Origin: Archangium violaceum | Lineage (GTDB): Bacteria; Myxococcota; Myxococcia; Myxococcales; Myxococcaceae | Length of the DNA: 64,000 bases | NCBI RefSeq assembly: GCF_016859125.1 | Contig: NZ_CP069338.1 | Location: 992,001-1,056,000 of the forward strand | Direction: 5' to 3' | In this document: piece by piece, positions 9,413 through 24,301 of the stretch | Numbering within the stretch: the stretch's first letter is position 1 | Layout: each line of letters opens with the position of its first letter | Notes under the pieces: generated by a model | Database searches by the model: none | Told to the model about the DNA's origin: nothing | Seen by the model: the letters and a program-made list of their open reading frames with translations, nothing else | Program-made: the position numbers and the translations under genes

Positions 9413-10089
9413 GTAAGGACGACGAGTACGCCCAGCGGGGCTCCGACTACATCCGCGCCAAGAACGGACGCGGGGTTTATCGCAACTTCGGACACCCCCA
9501 TCTGGAGCAGATCCGCGACATGGTGCGGCAGATGGCCGAGTTCCCGGGCGGCCCGGTACAGAACTTCAGCCCGAAGGCGAAAGAGGAAAACGGCAAGCCG
9601 GTGGGGCAGAGCACTCCCTATATCTGGGAGGCGCACCACATCCTTCCGGGCTCTGCCTTCTATTACGAGACCGCCAGAGGCCCCTGCTTTACCTACCAGC
9701 AGCTCCGGCTCATCCTGCTGACCGACTACAACCTCAACCACGGCCACAACATCATCATGCTCCCCAAGGAGTCCTGGGCCGTGCCCGTCCACACCCTGCT
9801 CCAGCACCCGGGCGACCACCCCCGCTACACCCAGCGGGTGATGGGACGGCTCAAGGACATCTCCAAGGACATTCAGGCGAAGATCGACAAGGGGGAGGAC
9901 CACAAGGACGTGGAACTGGACCTCTTCGAGCAACTCAAGGACCTGGAAGAAGAATTCTGGGACTTCATCGTTGGCCTGAGTGAGGTCGTCGTGGCCGCGG
10001 TGACCTCGGGCCAGACCTACGTCCACGACAACGTCCGTTTCGCCCCGGAGAAGGGCAGTAGCACCTACGAGAACGGGGCGCTCTTCTGA
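9406..10089 (+). CDS. AHH-type HNH/Endonuclease VII nuclease toxin, N-terminus probably truncated
   Basis: The recognisable protein starts at about 9406 (GTG, VFGKDDEYAQRGSDYIRAKN) and runs 227 residues. It contains WEAHHILPGSAFYY, the conserved AHH core of the A-nuclease family (PF14412), then NLNHGHNIIMLPK, the second half of the HNH/Endo VII fold. An in-frame ATG at 9289 exists, but the added residues are antisense to the Imm49 remnant. The GTG at 9406 has a G-rich stretch immediately adjacent, too close for a good ribosome site. Imm11 follows 13 bases after the stop, the usual toxin-immunity arrangement. Family members are DNA-cutting effectors, often type VI-delivered; whether this one is expressed is uncertain. 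Confidence 0.7.
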   Translation: MFGKDDEYAQRGSDYIRAKNGRGVYRNFGHPHLEQIRDMVRQMAEFPGGPVQNFSPKAKEENGKPVGQSTPYIWEAHHILPGSAFYYETARGPCFTYQQLRLILLTDYNLNHGHNIIMLPKESWAVPVHTLLQHPGDHPRYTQRVMGRLKDISKDIQAKIDKGEDHKDVELDLFEQLKDLEEEFWDFIVGLSEVVVAAVTSGQTYVHDNVRFAPEKGSSTYENGALF

Positions 10090-10102
10090 GGAGCATCAGC
10101 GT

Positions 10103-10687
10103 ATGAACTATTTTGTCCTGAAGACGGCTTCCCAGGATGGTGCGGTCATTGACGCGTACCCACAGGGCAGCCCGGCAGATTGGAAGTTCGACGAGGGCAT
10201 CAGTCTGGCCCGCGAGTTCCCTGGCCGGGCGGAGGTCGTCTTCTCGAAGAGCTTTCCTGACTTCCGGAAGCTCTACGACTTCCAGCCCAACATCCTCAGC
10301 GCATTCATCGTCTCCGAGAAGGCCCGGCAGCTCATCGAGTCCCTGAAGGTGCCCAACGCCGAGTTCCTCCCCGTGGCGCTCAAGGACCACCGAGGCAACG
10401 TGGTGGCCGAGAACTACGCCATCCTCAACCTGCTCGGGGGCGAGGACGCCATCGACATGGAGCGCTCCGACTACAAGATGAACAACATCAACAAGGAGCA
10501 GATTGGCCGCATCAAGAAGCTCGCCCTCAAGCCGGACGCCATCTCCCCTGAGGCGAAGCTCTTCCGTTGCAGCCGCATGCGCCGATTGATCCTCCTCCGC
10601 GAGGATGTGCTCGCCGCCTTCAACGAGGCGGGCCTCACCGGCTTCCGCACCTACCCCGCCGAGGGCTGGAAAGGCCTGGAGCTCTGA
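10103..10687 (+). CDS. Imm11 (DUF1629) immunity protein
   Basis: 194 residues from the ATG at 10103, preceded by GAGGAG that overlaps the toxin stop. The body shows features of the family named after the Myxococcus protein MXAN_0049 (PF07791): NYFVLKTASQDGAVIDAYP at the N-terminus, the central KVPNAEFLPVALKDHRG, and the C-terminal LFRCSRMRRLILLREDVLAAF followed by LTGFRTYPAEGW. The presumed role is to bind and neutralise the AHH nuclease encoded just upstream. The gene is intact, unlike its partner, as expected if protection is still selected. The next gene starts 15 bases after its stop and may share the transcript. Confidence 0.8.
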   Translation: MNYFVLKTASQDGAVIDAYPQGSPADWKFDEGISLAREFPGRAEVVFSKSFPDFRKLYDFQPNILSAFIVSEKARQLIESLKVPNAEFLPVALKDHRGNVVAENYAILNLLGGEDAIDMERSDYKMNNINKEQIGRIKKLALKPDAISPEAKLFRCSRMRRLILLREDVLAAFNEAGLTGFRTYPAEGWKGLEL

Positions 10688-10702
10688 CTCACCGCGAGCC
10701 GC

Positions 10703-11418
10703 ATGTCATCGCACCTCGCCTTCGAAGCCTTCGTCGATACCCTCGCCGACACGTACTGGCTCGTCATCCGCCGGTACCTGCCCGTGCCCGAATTGGAGCG
10801 GGAGCGCTGGGCCCGTCCCGATGAGTTGGCGTGGCTGGGTCTGGGCCATGAGCAGGAGAGCTTTTACTTCGGCTACGCCCTCGGACTGTCCGATGAAGGG
10901 GCGCCGAGTGGGGCGAGTGCGGCTCTGTCGCTGCGTGATCTGCTCAACCCGGGTGAGCACGCGACGCTCGTCACCGCCGTTGAGCGCTTCGCCTACCCCC
11001 CCCTCCCGATTTCGAGGCTCAGGACGCCTGGTATGAGGACTGCCAGGTGTTCGCGCGGTACGCGATTCGCCTCGGGCTGGGGCTGGTGGCCCACCGGCTG
11101 TGGTCGCACCCGGAGGCTCTGCCGATGGCGCCGGGCCCGGGCTTCCGGGTGACCGTCTTCGACGATATCGATTCCCCCGGTTTCGAGGCGGAGATTCCTC
11201 GCTGCGAGCTGCCCTCCGCTGGTGGCAGGGACGAGGCCTCGCGCCGACATCTCCTGAGCGGGGCATTCGCCTCCACCCCCGCCTGCCGGGAGCTGCTCTC
11301 GGACCTGGGTGACGGCCGACTCCTGCACCAGCCTCTCTCGGTAGTGCTTGCGCGGTATCGCACGTCGCGCGCCAGCCTGCTGGCCGACCTCCAGGCGGCG
11401 AAGGGGCAGCCCAGGTAG
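10703..11418 (+). pseudogene. Unknown protein gene split by a frameshift in a C run
   Basis: The first frame starts at 10703 (MSSHLAFEAFVDTLADTYW) and runs sensibly to AVERFAYPP near 11000. The continuation is in another frame: DFEAQDAWYEDCQVFARYAI through LLADLQAAKGQPR, stop at 11418. The switch is in a run of eight C at 10996-11003; one more C would restore a single frame of about 238 residues. Either the run is miscounted or the gene is genuinely broken. The protein is not recognised. Its place directly after Imm11 suggests a role in the toxin-immunity cassette, perhaps as a second immunity or accessory factor. Confidence 0.65.
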
Positions 11419-11498
11419 ATGGCCAAGGACCCTGCCTCGAAGACTGGAGCCAGATGCTCTTCGTGATGCGTGGACCCGCTCGCCGGGTGTCCTCGCGC

Positions 11499-12620
11499 TC
11501 AGCCCGCGCGGCCCGGGGCCAGCGCCAGGTGGATGGCGGCACGCTCTCCCGTGTCTGAGGAGGAAAGGACGAGGAGGGACGGGGCACGAGCGTAGCCACG
11601 CCGCAAAGCCCGGAGCGCCGTGGCGGTGCCCACTCCTCCAGAGGCCGCACCGGTGGCGCCGAATCCTTCAGCGGGCAACCAGATACGACAGTCGCGGAAG
11701 CGCGCTTCCTGGGCACTCAAGTGGAGCAGCATCATTCCACACTCGTGCGCGCGGTGCTGCTGGCCATCATGGTCCAGGACGAGCACGGGAGGAGGTACGC
11801 CAGGGGGGAGGGGCCCCAGTGCCGTCTGCGCGCACCGAGCGATGGCTCGCCCATCGGATGGACGCCCGACGTGTCGAAGGTGGGGCTCCATGTCCAGCAC
11901 CACGTCCCGGACGAGCACGGGCGGCTCCGGCACCTGAGTCCTGGCCGGAGGGGGCGGGACGAGTACCAGCGCCACGCCGGCCTCGCCCGCCATGAGGCCC
12001 ACAGGGTGCGCGGCCGTCTTGAGCCGGCCCTCCTCGTTGAGGAGTTCCAGCGTCCGCGAGGAAACGAGGCTATCCACCGCGCAAATGAGCCCGGCTTGAG
12101 TCCGTCGAGCGCGTAGATCCTCCTCCGCAGCGGCCAGCGCCTGGGCGAAAGCGGCGGTGCCTCCATGGAATGCGCGCAGCGGACCCTTCCAGGAAGGCAA
12201 CCCCAAGACCTCCCAGGCTCCGCGCACGACCCGTTCCGCCAGCAGGGCCACGCGCTTGCTCGCGTCGGGGGGATCCTCGTCCCTCGGCTCCTTCCTCGTG
12301 GTGAAGCCGCGCGTCTCCGGATCCGGCAGGGCGAGGTACAGGCCCGCCCCAGGGCTCAGGTGCTCGAGGTTCTCACGCGAGCACAGGTCCACCAGCGTTT
12401 CCACCAACAGAGCCACCAACCGACCCACTCCGGAGAAGCCATAGGTGGCCGCGCCCGCCGCATGTATCGCCACGGTGCCGGGCTCCTCGTCTCCGGGAAA
12501 GAAGGTCTCGAAATCGGGAGCTGGAGCCGACCGGACCAGCCCGGCCCGGAAGGCAGCGCACCCTGGTACCAGTGGCCCCAAAGCCGATGCCATCCCCATG
12601 GCCTTCACCCAGGTCTGCAT
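11499..12620 (-). CDS. Thiolase-like (beta-ketoacyl synthase fold) protein without catalytic Cys
   Basis: 373 residues from the ATG at 12620. The ketoacyl-synthase fold is suggested by ICAVDSLVSSRTL, MAGEAGVALVLV and GFGATGAASGGVGTATALRA, which correspond to conserved strands and the C-terminal Gly-rich segment. Where true synthases carry the nucleophilic Cys in an A-C-x-S/T-G elbow, this protein reads RAFHGGTAAFAQAL, with no Cys. It probably does not condense acyl chains. Thiolase-like pseudoenzymes of this sort occur beside PAAR/DUF4150 genes in type VI clusters of other Proteobacteria, so a role in effector loading or assembly is inferred. It is convergent with the frameshifted gene. Confidence 0.6.
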   Translation of the reverse strand: MQTWVKAMGMASALGPLVPGCAAFRAGLVRSAPAPDFETFFPGDEEPGTVAIHAAGAATYGFSGVGRLVALLVETLVDLCSRENLEHLSPGAGLYLALPDPETRGFTTRKEPRDEDPPDASKRVALLAERVVRGAWEVLGLPSWKGPLRAFHGGTAAFAQALAAAEEDLRARRTQAGLICAVDSLVSSRTLELLNEEGRLKTAAHPVGLMAGEAGVALVLVPPPPARTQVPEPPVLVRDVVLDMEPHLRHVGRPSDGRAIARCAQTALGPLPPGVPPPVLVLDHDGQQHRAHECGMMLLHLSAQEARFRDCRIWLPAEGFGATGAASGGVGTATALRALRRGYARAPSLLVLSSSDTGERAAIHLALAPGRAG

Positions 12621-12894
12621 ACGAGCACCGCTCACCGTGTTGGCTCTCCTTCGACCGAGATTGCAAGGCCTCTGCTCCGACGGACGACGAGGGCCCCATT
12701 CTCCGGCAGCCCTACGGCACGGTACAAGCCGCACTGGGCGTGGGGTGCTGACGCCGATGCGAAGCTTCGACCTGCTGCCGGTGAGGCCTTCCATCCCGAT
12801 ACTGTTCGACTGCTGGTCCGCTTGCGGCATTCGGGGCAAGCACGGAGGGCTCGTCCTGCGCGAGCCCCCCCTGACAGGACTTACTTCAACTGGC

Positions 12895-13512
12895 TTAGCC
12901 GTTCACCTTCTTCCACGAGGGACGGGTGCTGATGCGCTGCCACCACGACTTCACGAACGGACGCTCGGTGATGAGGGTGCCGTGGGGAGTGGCCGAGAGG
13001 TACTGCAGGTACGGCAGCCAGGAGATGTCCGCGAGCGAGAACGTGTCGCCCGCGAGGTAGGCCTGGGACATGAGGGCCCGGTCGACGACATCGAGCACCC
13101 TGGCGCTCTCGCTCCGGCCCTTGTTCACCTTGTCCATGTCGGGCGTGCCGCCGCGCATGGGCTTGAAGACGAGCTCCATGACGATGGCCATGCAGTGCGG
13201 GGTGAAATAGGACTGCTCGACGCTGAGCCACTGCTCCATGCGGCCGAAGGAGGGATGGTCGCTCGGGGTGAGCTTGGGCCCCGGCAGCTTCGCGTCGAGG
13301 TAGCGGATGATGGCGCGGGACTCGTACAGGGTGAAGCCGTCATCCTCGAGGAAGGGGACGACGCCGAAGGGGTGCTTCGCCAGGTAGTCGGGCGACTTCT
13401 GCTGGCCCTTGGAGAGGTCGATCAACACGAACTCGGCCTCGCGGCCCTTCTCGGCGAGCGTGGTGAGGACCTTTCGGGTGCAGGTGCTGCCCGGATGACC
13501 ATAGAGCTTCAT
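12895..13512 (-). CDS. Glutathione S-transferase
   Basis: 205 residues starting at the ATG at 13512 with GGAGGAA just upstream. The thioredoxin-like half reads MKLYGHPGSTCTRKVLTTL, where the Ser of GST is the likely glutathione-activating residue, and contains the cis-Pro motif GVVPFLEDDG and the glutathione-binding ESRAIIRYL. The helical half ends with FSLADISWLPYLQYL, the conserved N-capping/hydrophobic staple region. Length and layout match phi-type bacterial transferases. It conjugates or reduces electrophiles and peroxides in the cytoplasm. The gene is divergent from the carboxypeptidase-regulatory protein, sharing a 74-base intergenic region. Confidence 0.9.
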   Translation of the reverse strand: MKLYGHPGSTCTRKVLTTLAEKGREAEFVLIDLSKGQQKSPDYLAKHPFGVVPFLEDDGFTLYESRAIIRYLDAKLPGPKLTPSDHPSFGRMEQWLSVEQSYFTPHCMAIVMELVFKPMRGGTPDMDKVNKGRSESARVLDVVDRALMSQAYLAGDTFSLADISWLPYLQYLSATPHGTLITERPFVKSWWQRISTRPSWKKVNG

Positions 13513-13586
13513 GAGTGTTCCTCCGTGGGTTGAAGCGGCGCGAGGCTATAAGAGCCATCCCGTCCGTTGCGCTAGCCTTTCGCGCC

Positions 13587-15545
13587 ATGGACCGGAAGCG
13601 CACAGTCTGGTTGCTCATCATCGTGTTGGTGCTCGTGGGTGGACTGCTCGTCCTGCTCCGTGGGGACGGTGGGGAGCGGGTGCCCGATGGACCACGGGCA
13701 GGAGGCGCGGGGGCCTCGAAGCCGGCACCCGCTCGCGCCGGAACACGAACGTCACAGAGGCCGGAATCCCCGCACGCCGCGACCGCCCTCCCCTCGCGTC
13801 TGGTGCCCGCCACGCACGCCGAGGACCCGGCCGAGTCGCGGGGCTCCTTCGAGGGCCTCGTCATCTCGGCCACCACGGGTGAGGGCGTGGCGAACGCCGA
13901 GCTGACCTTCGCCGGAGCGGGGGGCGCCGCGTCCACGCGCACGGAGGCCAACGGACGCTTCCGCTTCGTCCCGCCCACGGCGGGCACGTGGCAGCTCGCG
14001 GTGGTGACGGCACGGGGCTACCTGCCCTTCGGCCCCGAGTGGGGACAGAGCCCCATCCGATTCACGGCCGTGCCCGGCCAGCGCATCTCGGACATCGTGC
14101 TCGCCCTGACGCCCGAGGTGGAGCTGCTGGGCCGCGTGGAGGACCCGGACGGACAGCCCGTCGCTGGAGCGCAGGTGCGCGTGCTGACGGGCCGGGGGGG
14201 TGAGTCGGTGCTCTTCCCCACGTCGGACCACTTCACGTCCGATGCGCGCGGGGAGTTCCGCTTCCGCGCACCGGAAGGCGCCAGCGTGGAGGCCCGCCAC
14301 CCGGCCTACGCCTCCGCCCGCGCCGAGGTGACACCCTCGGCCGCGCTGGCGCGCCGCGTGGTGTTGAAGCTGGGCAGGCGCGAGAGCGCTCAGGCCGCCC
14401 CTCCGGGAGAGTCCCTGGCGGGGCGCGTGGTGGACGGAGAAGGAGCGGCCGTGCCCCAGGCCCTGGTGTCCGTGACATCCGCCTCGAGCGCCTGGCCTCG
14501 CAGGTATGGCGATGAGCTCGGGTACGAGACGCTGACGGACGCGGAGGGACGCTTCACGCTCGAGGGCCTGGAGCCGGGCACCTACGATGTCACCGCGAGG
14601 TCGATGGGACTGGCGCCCGGGGAGCTGCGAGACGTGAGGACGGGCCGGAAGGACCTGGTGCTGACGCTCGCGGCGGGGACGAGGCTGGTGGGCACGGTGC
14701 GCGACGCGGCCACGGGCAGGCCGCTGCCCTCCTTCACCCTGGCCGTGTTCACGAAGCGAGGGCCCTTGCAGCGGGACGTCTTCACGCAGCACTCGTTCAT
14801 CGACGCGCAGGGCCGCTACGTGGTGGCAGGAGTACCGGCCGGGAGCTATGTGCTCCAGGCGGCCGCGTCCGGCTACGCGCCATCCGAGGCGCAGGTCGAG
14901 GTGCCGGAAGGGGCCTCGGGACCGGTGACGACGGACCTCTCCCTCTCGCGCGGGACGAAGATGGCGGGGCGCGTGGTGGAGGAGGGCTCGGGAGTCCCGC
15001 TGGAGCACGCGAGCATCTCCGTCGAGGGCGTGGGAACGGGAGAGGGAGCGCTGTCCCTGCGCTATGACGCCCTCACGGACGCACGGGGCGACTTCACGCT
15101 CGACGGGTTGCCCCCGGGCGAGCTGTCCCTGTTCGTCTCCGCCGCCGGGCACCACAGCCGCATCCTCTCCGGCATCACCGCGCGTGGAGACACCGCGCCC
15201 CCGCTGACCATCGAGTTGCGGAAGACGGAGGAGGGCGAGGAGCCTCAGGTGGAACTGGTGGGCATCGGGGCGGTGCTCGCCCCGCGAGAGGACGCGCTGG
15301 TGCTGGGCGAGATCGCCCCGGGCGGAGGCGCGGCCGAGGCGGGGCTCGTCACGGGGGACAGCATCGTGCACATCGACGGGCGCCCCGTCGTGGAGATGGG
15401 CTTCGCGAACGCCGTCCAGCGCATCCGGGGCCCCGAGGGCAGCCGGCTGGTGCTCGGCGTGCGCAAGGCCTCGGCCGTGGGCACGGACGGAAGCGCCGCG
15501 CCCATCGTGGACATCCCCGTGACGCGGCGGCGCATCCGCCGATAG
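13587..15545 (+). CDS. Membrane-anchored protein with carboxypeptidase-regulatory repeats and C-terminal PDZ
   Basis: 652 residues from the ATG at 13587. One N-terminal membrane helix (VWLLIIVLVLVGGLLVLL) is followed by a Pro/Ala linker and about five transthyretin-like CarboxypepD_reg modules. Each repeats the pattern of a G-x-V-x-D start, ADGRF/DAEGRF in the middle and G-PAGSYVLQA at the end (for example near residues 90, 190, 290, 390 and 490). The last 90 residues form a PDZ domain: LVLGEIAPGGGAAEAGLVTG and DSIVHIDGRPV. Such proteins in myxobacteria are exported and thought to bind surface or peptide ligands. No protease active site is present. Confidence 0.8.
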   Translation: MDRKRTVWLLIIVLVLVGGLLVLLRGDGGERVPDGPRAGGAGASKPAPARAGTRTSQRPESPHAATALPSRLVPATHAEDPAESRGSFEGLVISATTGEGVANAELTFAGAGGAASTRTEANGRFRFVPPTAGTWQLAVVTARGYLPFGPEWGQSPIRFTAVPGQRISDIVLALTPEVELLGRVEDPDGQPVAGAQVRVLTGRGGESVLFPTSDHFTSDARGEFRFRAPEGASVEARHPAYASARAEVTPSAALARRVVLKLGRRESAQAAPPGESLAGRVVDGEGAAVPQALVSVTSASSAWPRRYGDELGYETLTDAEGRFTLEGLEPGTYDVTARSMGLAPGELRDVRTGRKDLVLTLAAGTRLVGTVRDAATGRPLPSFTLAVFTKRGPLQRDVFTQHSFIDAQGRYVVAGVPAGSYVLQAAASGYAPSEAQVEVPEGASGPVTTDLSLSRGTKMAGRVVEEGSGVPLEHASISVEGVGTGEGALSLRYDALTDARGDFTLDGLPPGELSLFVSAAGHHSRILSGITARGDTAPPLTIELRKTEEGEEPQVELVGIGAVLAPREDALVLGEIAPGGGAAEAGLVTGDSIVHIDGRPVVEMGFANAVQRIRGPEGSRLVLGVRKASAVGTDGSAAPIVDIPVTRRRIRR

Positions 15546-15561
15546 GAGAACCCGGACGGGC

Positions 15562-17025
<1,464 letters not shown>

Positions 17026-17028
17026 GGC

Positions 17029-21585
<4,557 letters not shown>

Positions 21586-21728
21586 CTGCGTTCCCCTTCG
21601 CGACGGGTACATCCCGTTTGACGCGGAGAGTCTAGTGCGATGGGGCTTTCACTGTAAGCAGATCTAGCACCCCCGGTCGTCCGCAAGCGCCAGGAGCGGA
21701 CAGGGAAGCAGGGGCTCCGGTGCGATGC

Positions 21729-23654
21729 TCACGAGGGCATGGAAGAATCCGCTGGCACTCTCTCCAGGTGCTTGACGGAGGAGGAGCGCTCGAGGGCACG
21801 TGCGCGCTCCTCGGGGTGTGTGAGCGTGGCGCGCACCGCGGCGAGCAACTCCGCCTCGCGGTAGGGCCGCGAGCACAGCGCGTGGTCCGGCTGGGCCCAG
21901 GCGGGCCGCGAGGCCCCGGCGAGCACGATGGGGATGGGCCGGGCGCGCGGCAGTTCCGCGAAGGCCGCCAGGAAGATGCCCATCTGCGTGGGCGCGGCGC
22001 TCGCCGACAGCAGCACCAGGTCCACCGGCAGGTACGAGGCCCGACGCAGCCCCTCCACGCCCTCCTGCGAGGTGAGCACCTCGAAGCCCTCGGCGCGCAG
22101 CACGCGCTCGGCCACCTGCTCCTGCGAGGGGTCCTCGTCGAGCAGCAGCACCCGGCGCGGCAGCCGCCGCACCTCGTTCACGGTCATCCGCGGCAGCCCC
22201 AGGCTGAAGGTGGAGCCCTGGCCCTCGGCGCTCGAGAGCGACAGCGAGCCTCCGTGCAGCCGTGCGATGGAATGGCTGATGAAGAGGCCCAGCCCCAGCC
22301 CGCCGAAGTGACGGTGCGAGGAGTTCGCCGCCCGGTAGAAGCGCTGGAAGAGCCGCGTCTGGTCCGGCGCGGGAATCCCGATGCCCCGGTCCCTCACGTG
22401 GATGCGGGCCTCGCCCGACAGCGACTCCACCTCCACGCAGATGGGCTCGCCCGTCGGGCTGTACTTGTGCGCGTTCTCCAGCAGGTTGACGAGCACCTGC
22501 TCCAACCGGTCCCTATCTCCCTGCACCCAGACGCGCTCACTGGGCACGGTCAGGGAGAAGGGGCGCTCGAAGGCGTGGCGGAACTGGTCCACCACCTCCG
22601 CCACCAGGTGGCCCACCTCCAGCGGCGCGGGCTGCAGTGACAGCCGGCCCAGCTCCAGCCGCGAGACGTCCAGCAAGTCGTTCACCAGGCCCGCGAGCCG
22701 CTCCACCTGCCGCTTGGACTTCATCACGCTGGAGAGCTCCACGGGCTGGCCCTGCACGAGGCGGCGCTCCATGGAGTAGAGCGTCAGCTTGAGCGGGGTG
22801 AGGGGCGTCTTCAGCTCGTGCGAGGCGATGGACATGAACTCCTCGCGCACGCGCAGGGCCGCGTGGGCCTCGCGCAGCAGGCGGGCGTTCTCCACCGTCA
22901 CCGCCACCTGCCCGGCCGCGGCGCTCCACAGGTCCAGCTCGCGCAGGGAGAAGGAGGTGCCCTGCTCCTTGTAGAGCACGAGCAGCCCCAGGGCGCGCTT
23001 CTGGGACAGCAGCGGCACCGCCGCGAAGATGGAGCCCACGGCGTCGCCATAGCCGCGCTGGACGCCAATCTGCGGCTGCCGGGTGATGAGCGCCGCCTCG
23101 AAGGAGTCGGCGTGGTTCTCGAGCGCGTCCTCGGGGGAGTCCACGCTGGCCAGGTCCGACACCGCCACGCGGCGCAGGGGCTGGCCCTCCTCGGCGAGGA
23201 ACACCTCGGCGCGGCGCACCTGGGCGCAGCGCACCACGGCCAGCACCGCGGCCTTGCACACGCTGTCCACGTCCAGCGTCTCGCCCACCTCGCGGGCGAT
23301 CTCCTGGAGGGCCTGGGCGAAGGCCACGTCGTCATCCGCGCCGGAGGGCTCGAAGAAGAGCCAGGCGCCGGGGGCCGAGCCCTGACGGCCGGGGCGGGCC
23401 TGGACACGCACCTGCTTGAGGCCCGAGGTGATGACGTGCCCCGAATGGCCACGGCCCTCGCGCAGGGCACGCTCCAGGGCATCCCGGCCCCAACCCCCCT
23501 CCAGGGCCGACAACACCGGCTCTCCCACCTGGAGGGACACCCCCGTCTTGGAGGTGAAGTCCGGCTCCACCCACTCCACGCGCAGGTCCGGCCCGAGCCG
23601 CACCACAGCCTGGGGGACGCAAGCGAGGATGTCCTGGAAGTCGGGTGGCAACAT
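21729..23654 (-). CDS. Hybrid sensor histidine kinase: PAS-like, GAF, HisKA/HATPase, degenerate receiver
   Basis: 641 residues from the ATG at 23654; a TTG 45 bases upstream is an alternative. Order: PAS-like segment (to about 90), GAF domain (about 110-270), HisKA with [17 protein letters not shown], HATPase with [18 protein letters not shown] and [12 protein letters not shown], then a receiver fold beginning [11 protein letters not shown]. In the receiver the phospho-acceptor Asp is replaced: [12 protein letters not shown], and the usual Lys-Pro is SRPYR. It is thus a pseudo-receiver, probably for protein contacts. No membrane segment, so a cytosolic sensor. It lies 143 bases upstream of gltB on the same strand, but a link with nitrogen is only a guess. 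Confidence 0.88.
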   Translation of the reverse strand: MLPPDFQDILACVPQAVVRLGPDLRVEWVEPDFTSKTGVSLQVGEPVLSALEGGWGRDALERALREGRGHSGHVITSGLKQVRVQARPGRQGSAPGAWLFFEPSGADDDVAFAQALQEIAREVGETLDVDSVCKAAVLAVVRCAQVRRAEVFLAEEGQPLRRVAVSDLASVDSPEDALENHADSFEAALITRQPQIGVQRGYGDAVGSIFAAVPLLSQKRALGLLVLYKEQGTSFSLRELDLWSAAAGQVAVTVENARLLREAHAALRVREEFMSIASHELKTPLTPLKLTLYSMERRLVQGQPVELSSVMKSKRQVERLAGLVNDLLDVSRLELGRLSLQPAPLEVGHLVAEVVDQFRHAFERPFSLTVPSERVWVQGDRDRLEQVLVNLLENAHKYSPTGEPICVEVESLSGEARIHVRDRGIGIPAPDQTRLFQRFYRAANSSHRHFGGLGLGLFISHSIARLHGGSLSLSSAEGQGSTFSLGLPRMTVNEVRRLPRRVLLLDEDPSQEQVAERVLRAEGFEVLTSQEGVEGLRRASYLPVDLVLLSASAAPTQMGIFLAAFAELPRARPIPIVLAGASRPAWAQPDHALCSRPYREAELLAAVRATLTHPEERARALERSSSVKHLERVPADSSMPS

Positions 23655-23699
23655 GAGGGGCTGGAGATTGGAGTTACGCCCCTGGGATGGATCACACAA

Positions 23700-23765
23700 G
23701 GCGCCCCCCTCCGCCTGCTCCCCCCTGGACAGAGGGGGCGTTGGGGGCAGGACAGGAGGGGCGCC
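23700..23765. repeat. Imperfect long hairpin between divergent histidine kinase and queF
   Basis: GGCGCCCCCCTCC at 23700-23712 pairs with GGAGGGGCGCC at 23755-23765, and CCTGCTCCCCC at 23714-23724 pairs with GGGGGCAGG at 23743-23751. The structure lies in the shared upstream region of the two genes, so it could act as an operator or leader structure, or merely be a GC-rich repeat. No preQ1-riboswitch-like pattern was recognised around it. Confidence 0.4.
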
Positions 23766-23835
23766 CGGCGGGGGGGAGAGCGTTCACCACTGGGAGGCTG
23801 CAATCCGCCCGGTGTGTGTTAGACGACACCCCGCC

Positions 23836-24243
23836 ATGCCTTCCCAGCCTTCCAAGGACCTGCAGACCTTCCCGAACCCCGCGCCGGATCGGGACTACGA
23901 GATCGCCTTCGACGTGCCGGAGTTCACGTGCCTCTGCCCGCTGACCGGGCAGCCGGACTTCGCGAAGTTCAAGATCCGCTACGTGCCGGATCAGCTGTGC
24001 GTGGAGCTCAAGAGCCTGAAGCTCTACATGTGGGCGTACCGGAACGAGGGCGCCTTCCACGAGAAGGTGACCAATACGATCGCCGACGACATCGTGCGCG
24101 CCATCCAGCCGCGGAAGCTGACGGTGGAGGGGGACTTCTTCGTGCGCGGCGGCATCGGGACGCTCGTCACGGTGACGCACGAGAAGAAGGGCAGGGGCGC
24201 GAAGCCGGCGGCGAAGAAGAGCGCCCCCGCGCGCCGCAAGTAG
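23836..24243 (+). CDS. queF: NADPH-dependent 7-cyano-7-deazaguanine (preQ0) reductase
   Basis: 135 residues from the ATG at 23836. The short-form QueF signature is clear: [20 protein letters not shown] carries the catalytic Cys and Asp, [22 protein letters not shown] is the QueF motif that binds NADPH and substrate, and [13 protein letters not shown] closes the tunnel fold. It reduces preQ0 to preQ1 in queuosine biosynthesis, in the cytoplasm. A basic, Ala/Lys-rich tail ([17 protein letters not shown]) extends beyond the usual core. A stem-loop repeat follows the stop by five bases. The divergent QueA-like gene at 60-61 kb is not linked to it. Confidence 0.95.
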   Translation: MPSQPSKDLQTFPNPAPDRDYEIAFDVPEFTCLCPLTGQPDFAKFKIRYVPDQLCVELKSLKLYMWAYRNEGAFHEKVTNTIADDIVRAIQPRKLTVEGDFFVRGGIGTLVTVTHEKKGRGAKPAAKKSAPARRK

Positions 24244-24248
24244 ACACT

Positions 24249-24281
24249 CCCTCTCCCTCCGGGAGAGGGTCGGGGTGAGGG
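24249..24281 (+). repeat. REP-like GC-rich repeat, copy 1 (stem-loop after queF)
   Basis: CCCTCTCCC-tcc-GGGAGAGGG forms a perfect 9-bp stem at 24249-24269, followed by tcggggtgaggg. Read on the opposite strand it is the same element as the copy at 25761-25793. It sits between the convergent queF and kinase genes and may double as a terminator. Confidence 0.75.
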
Positions 24282-24301
24282 TATGTGTGCCCGGAGGTGC
24301 G

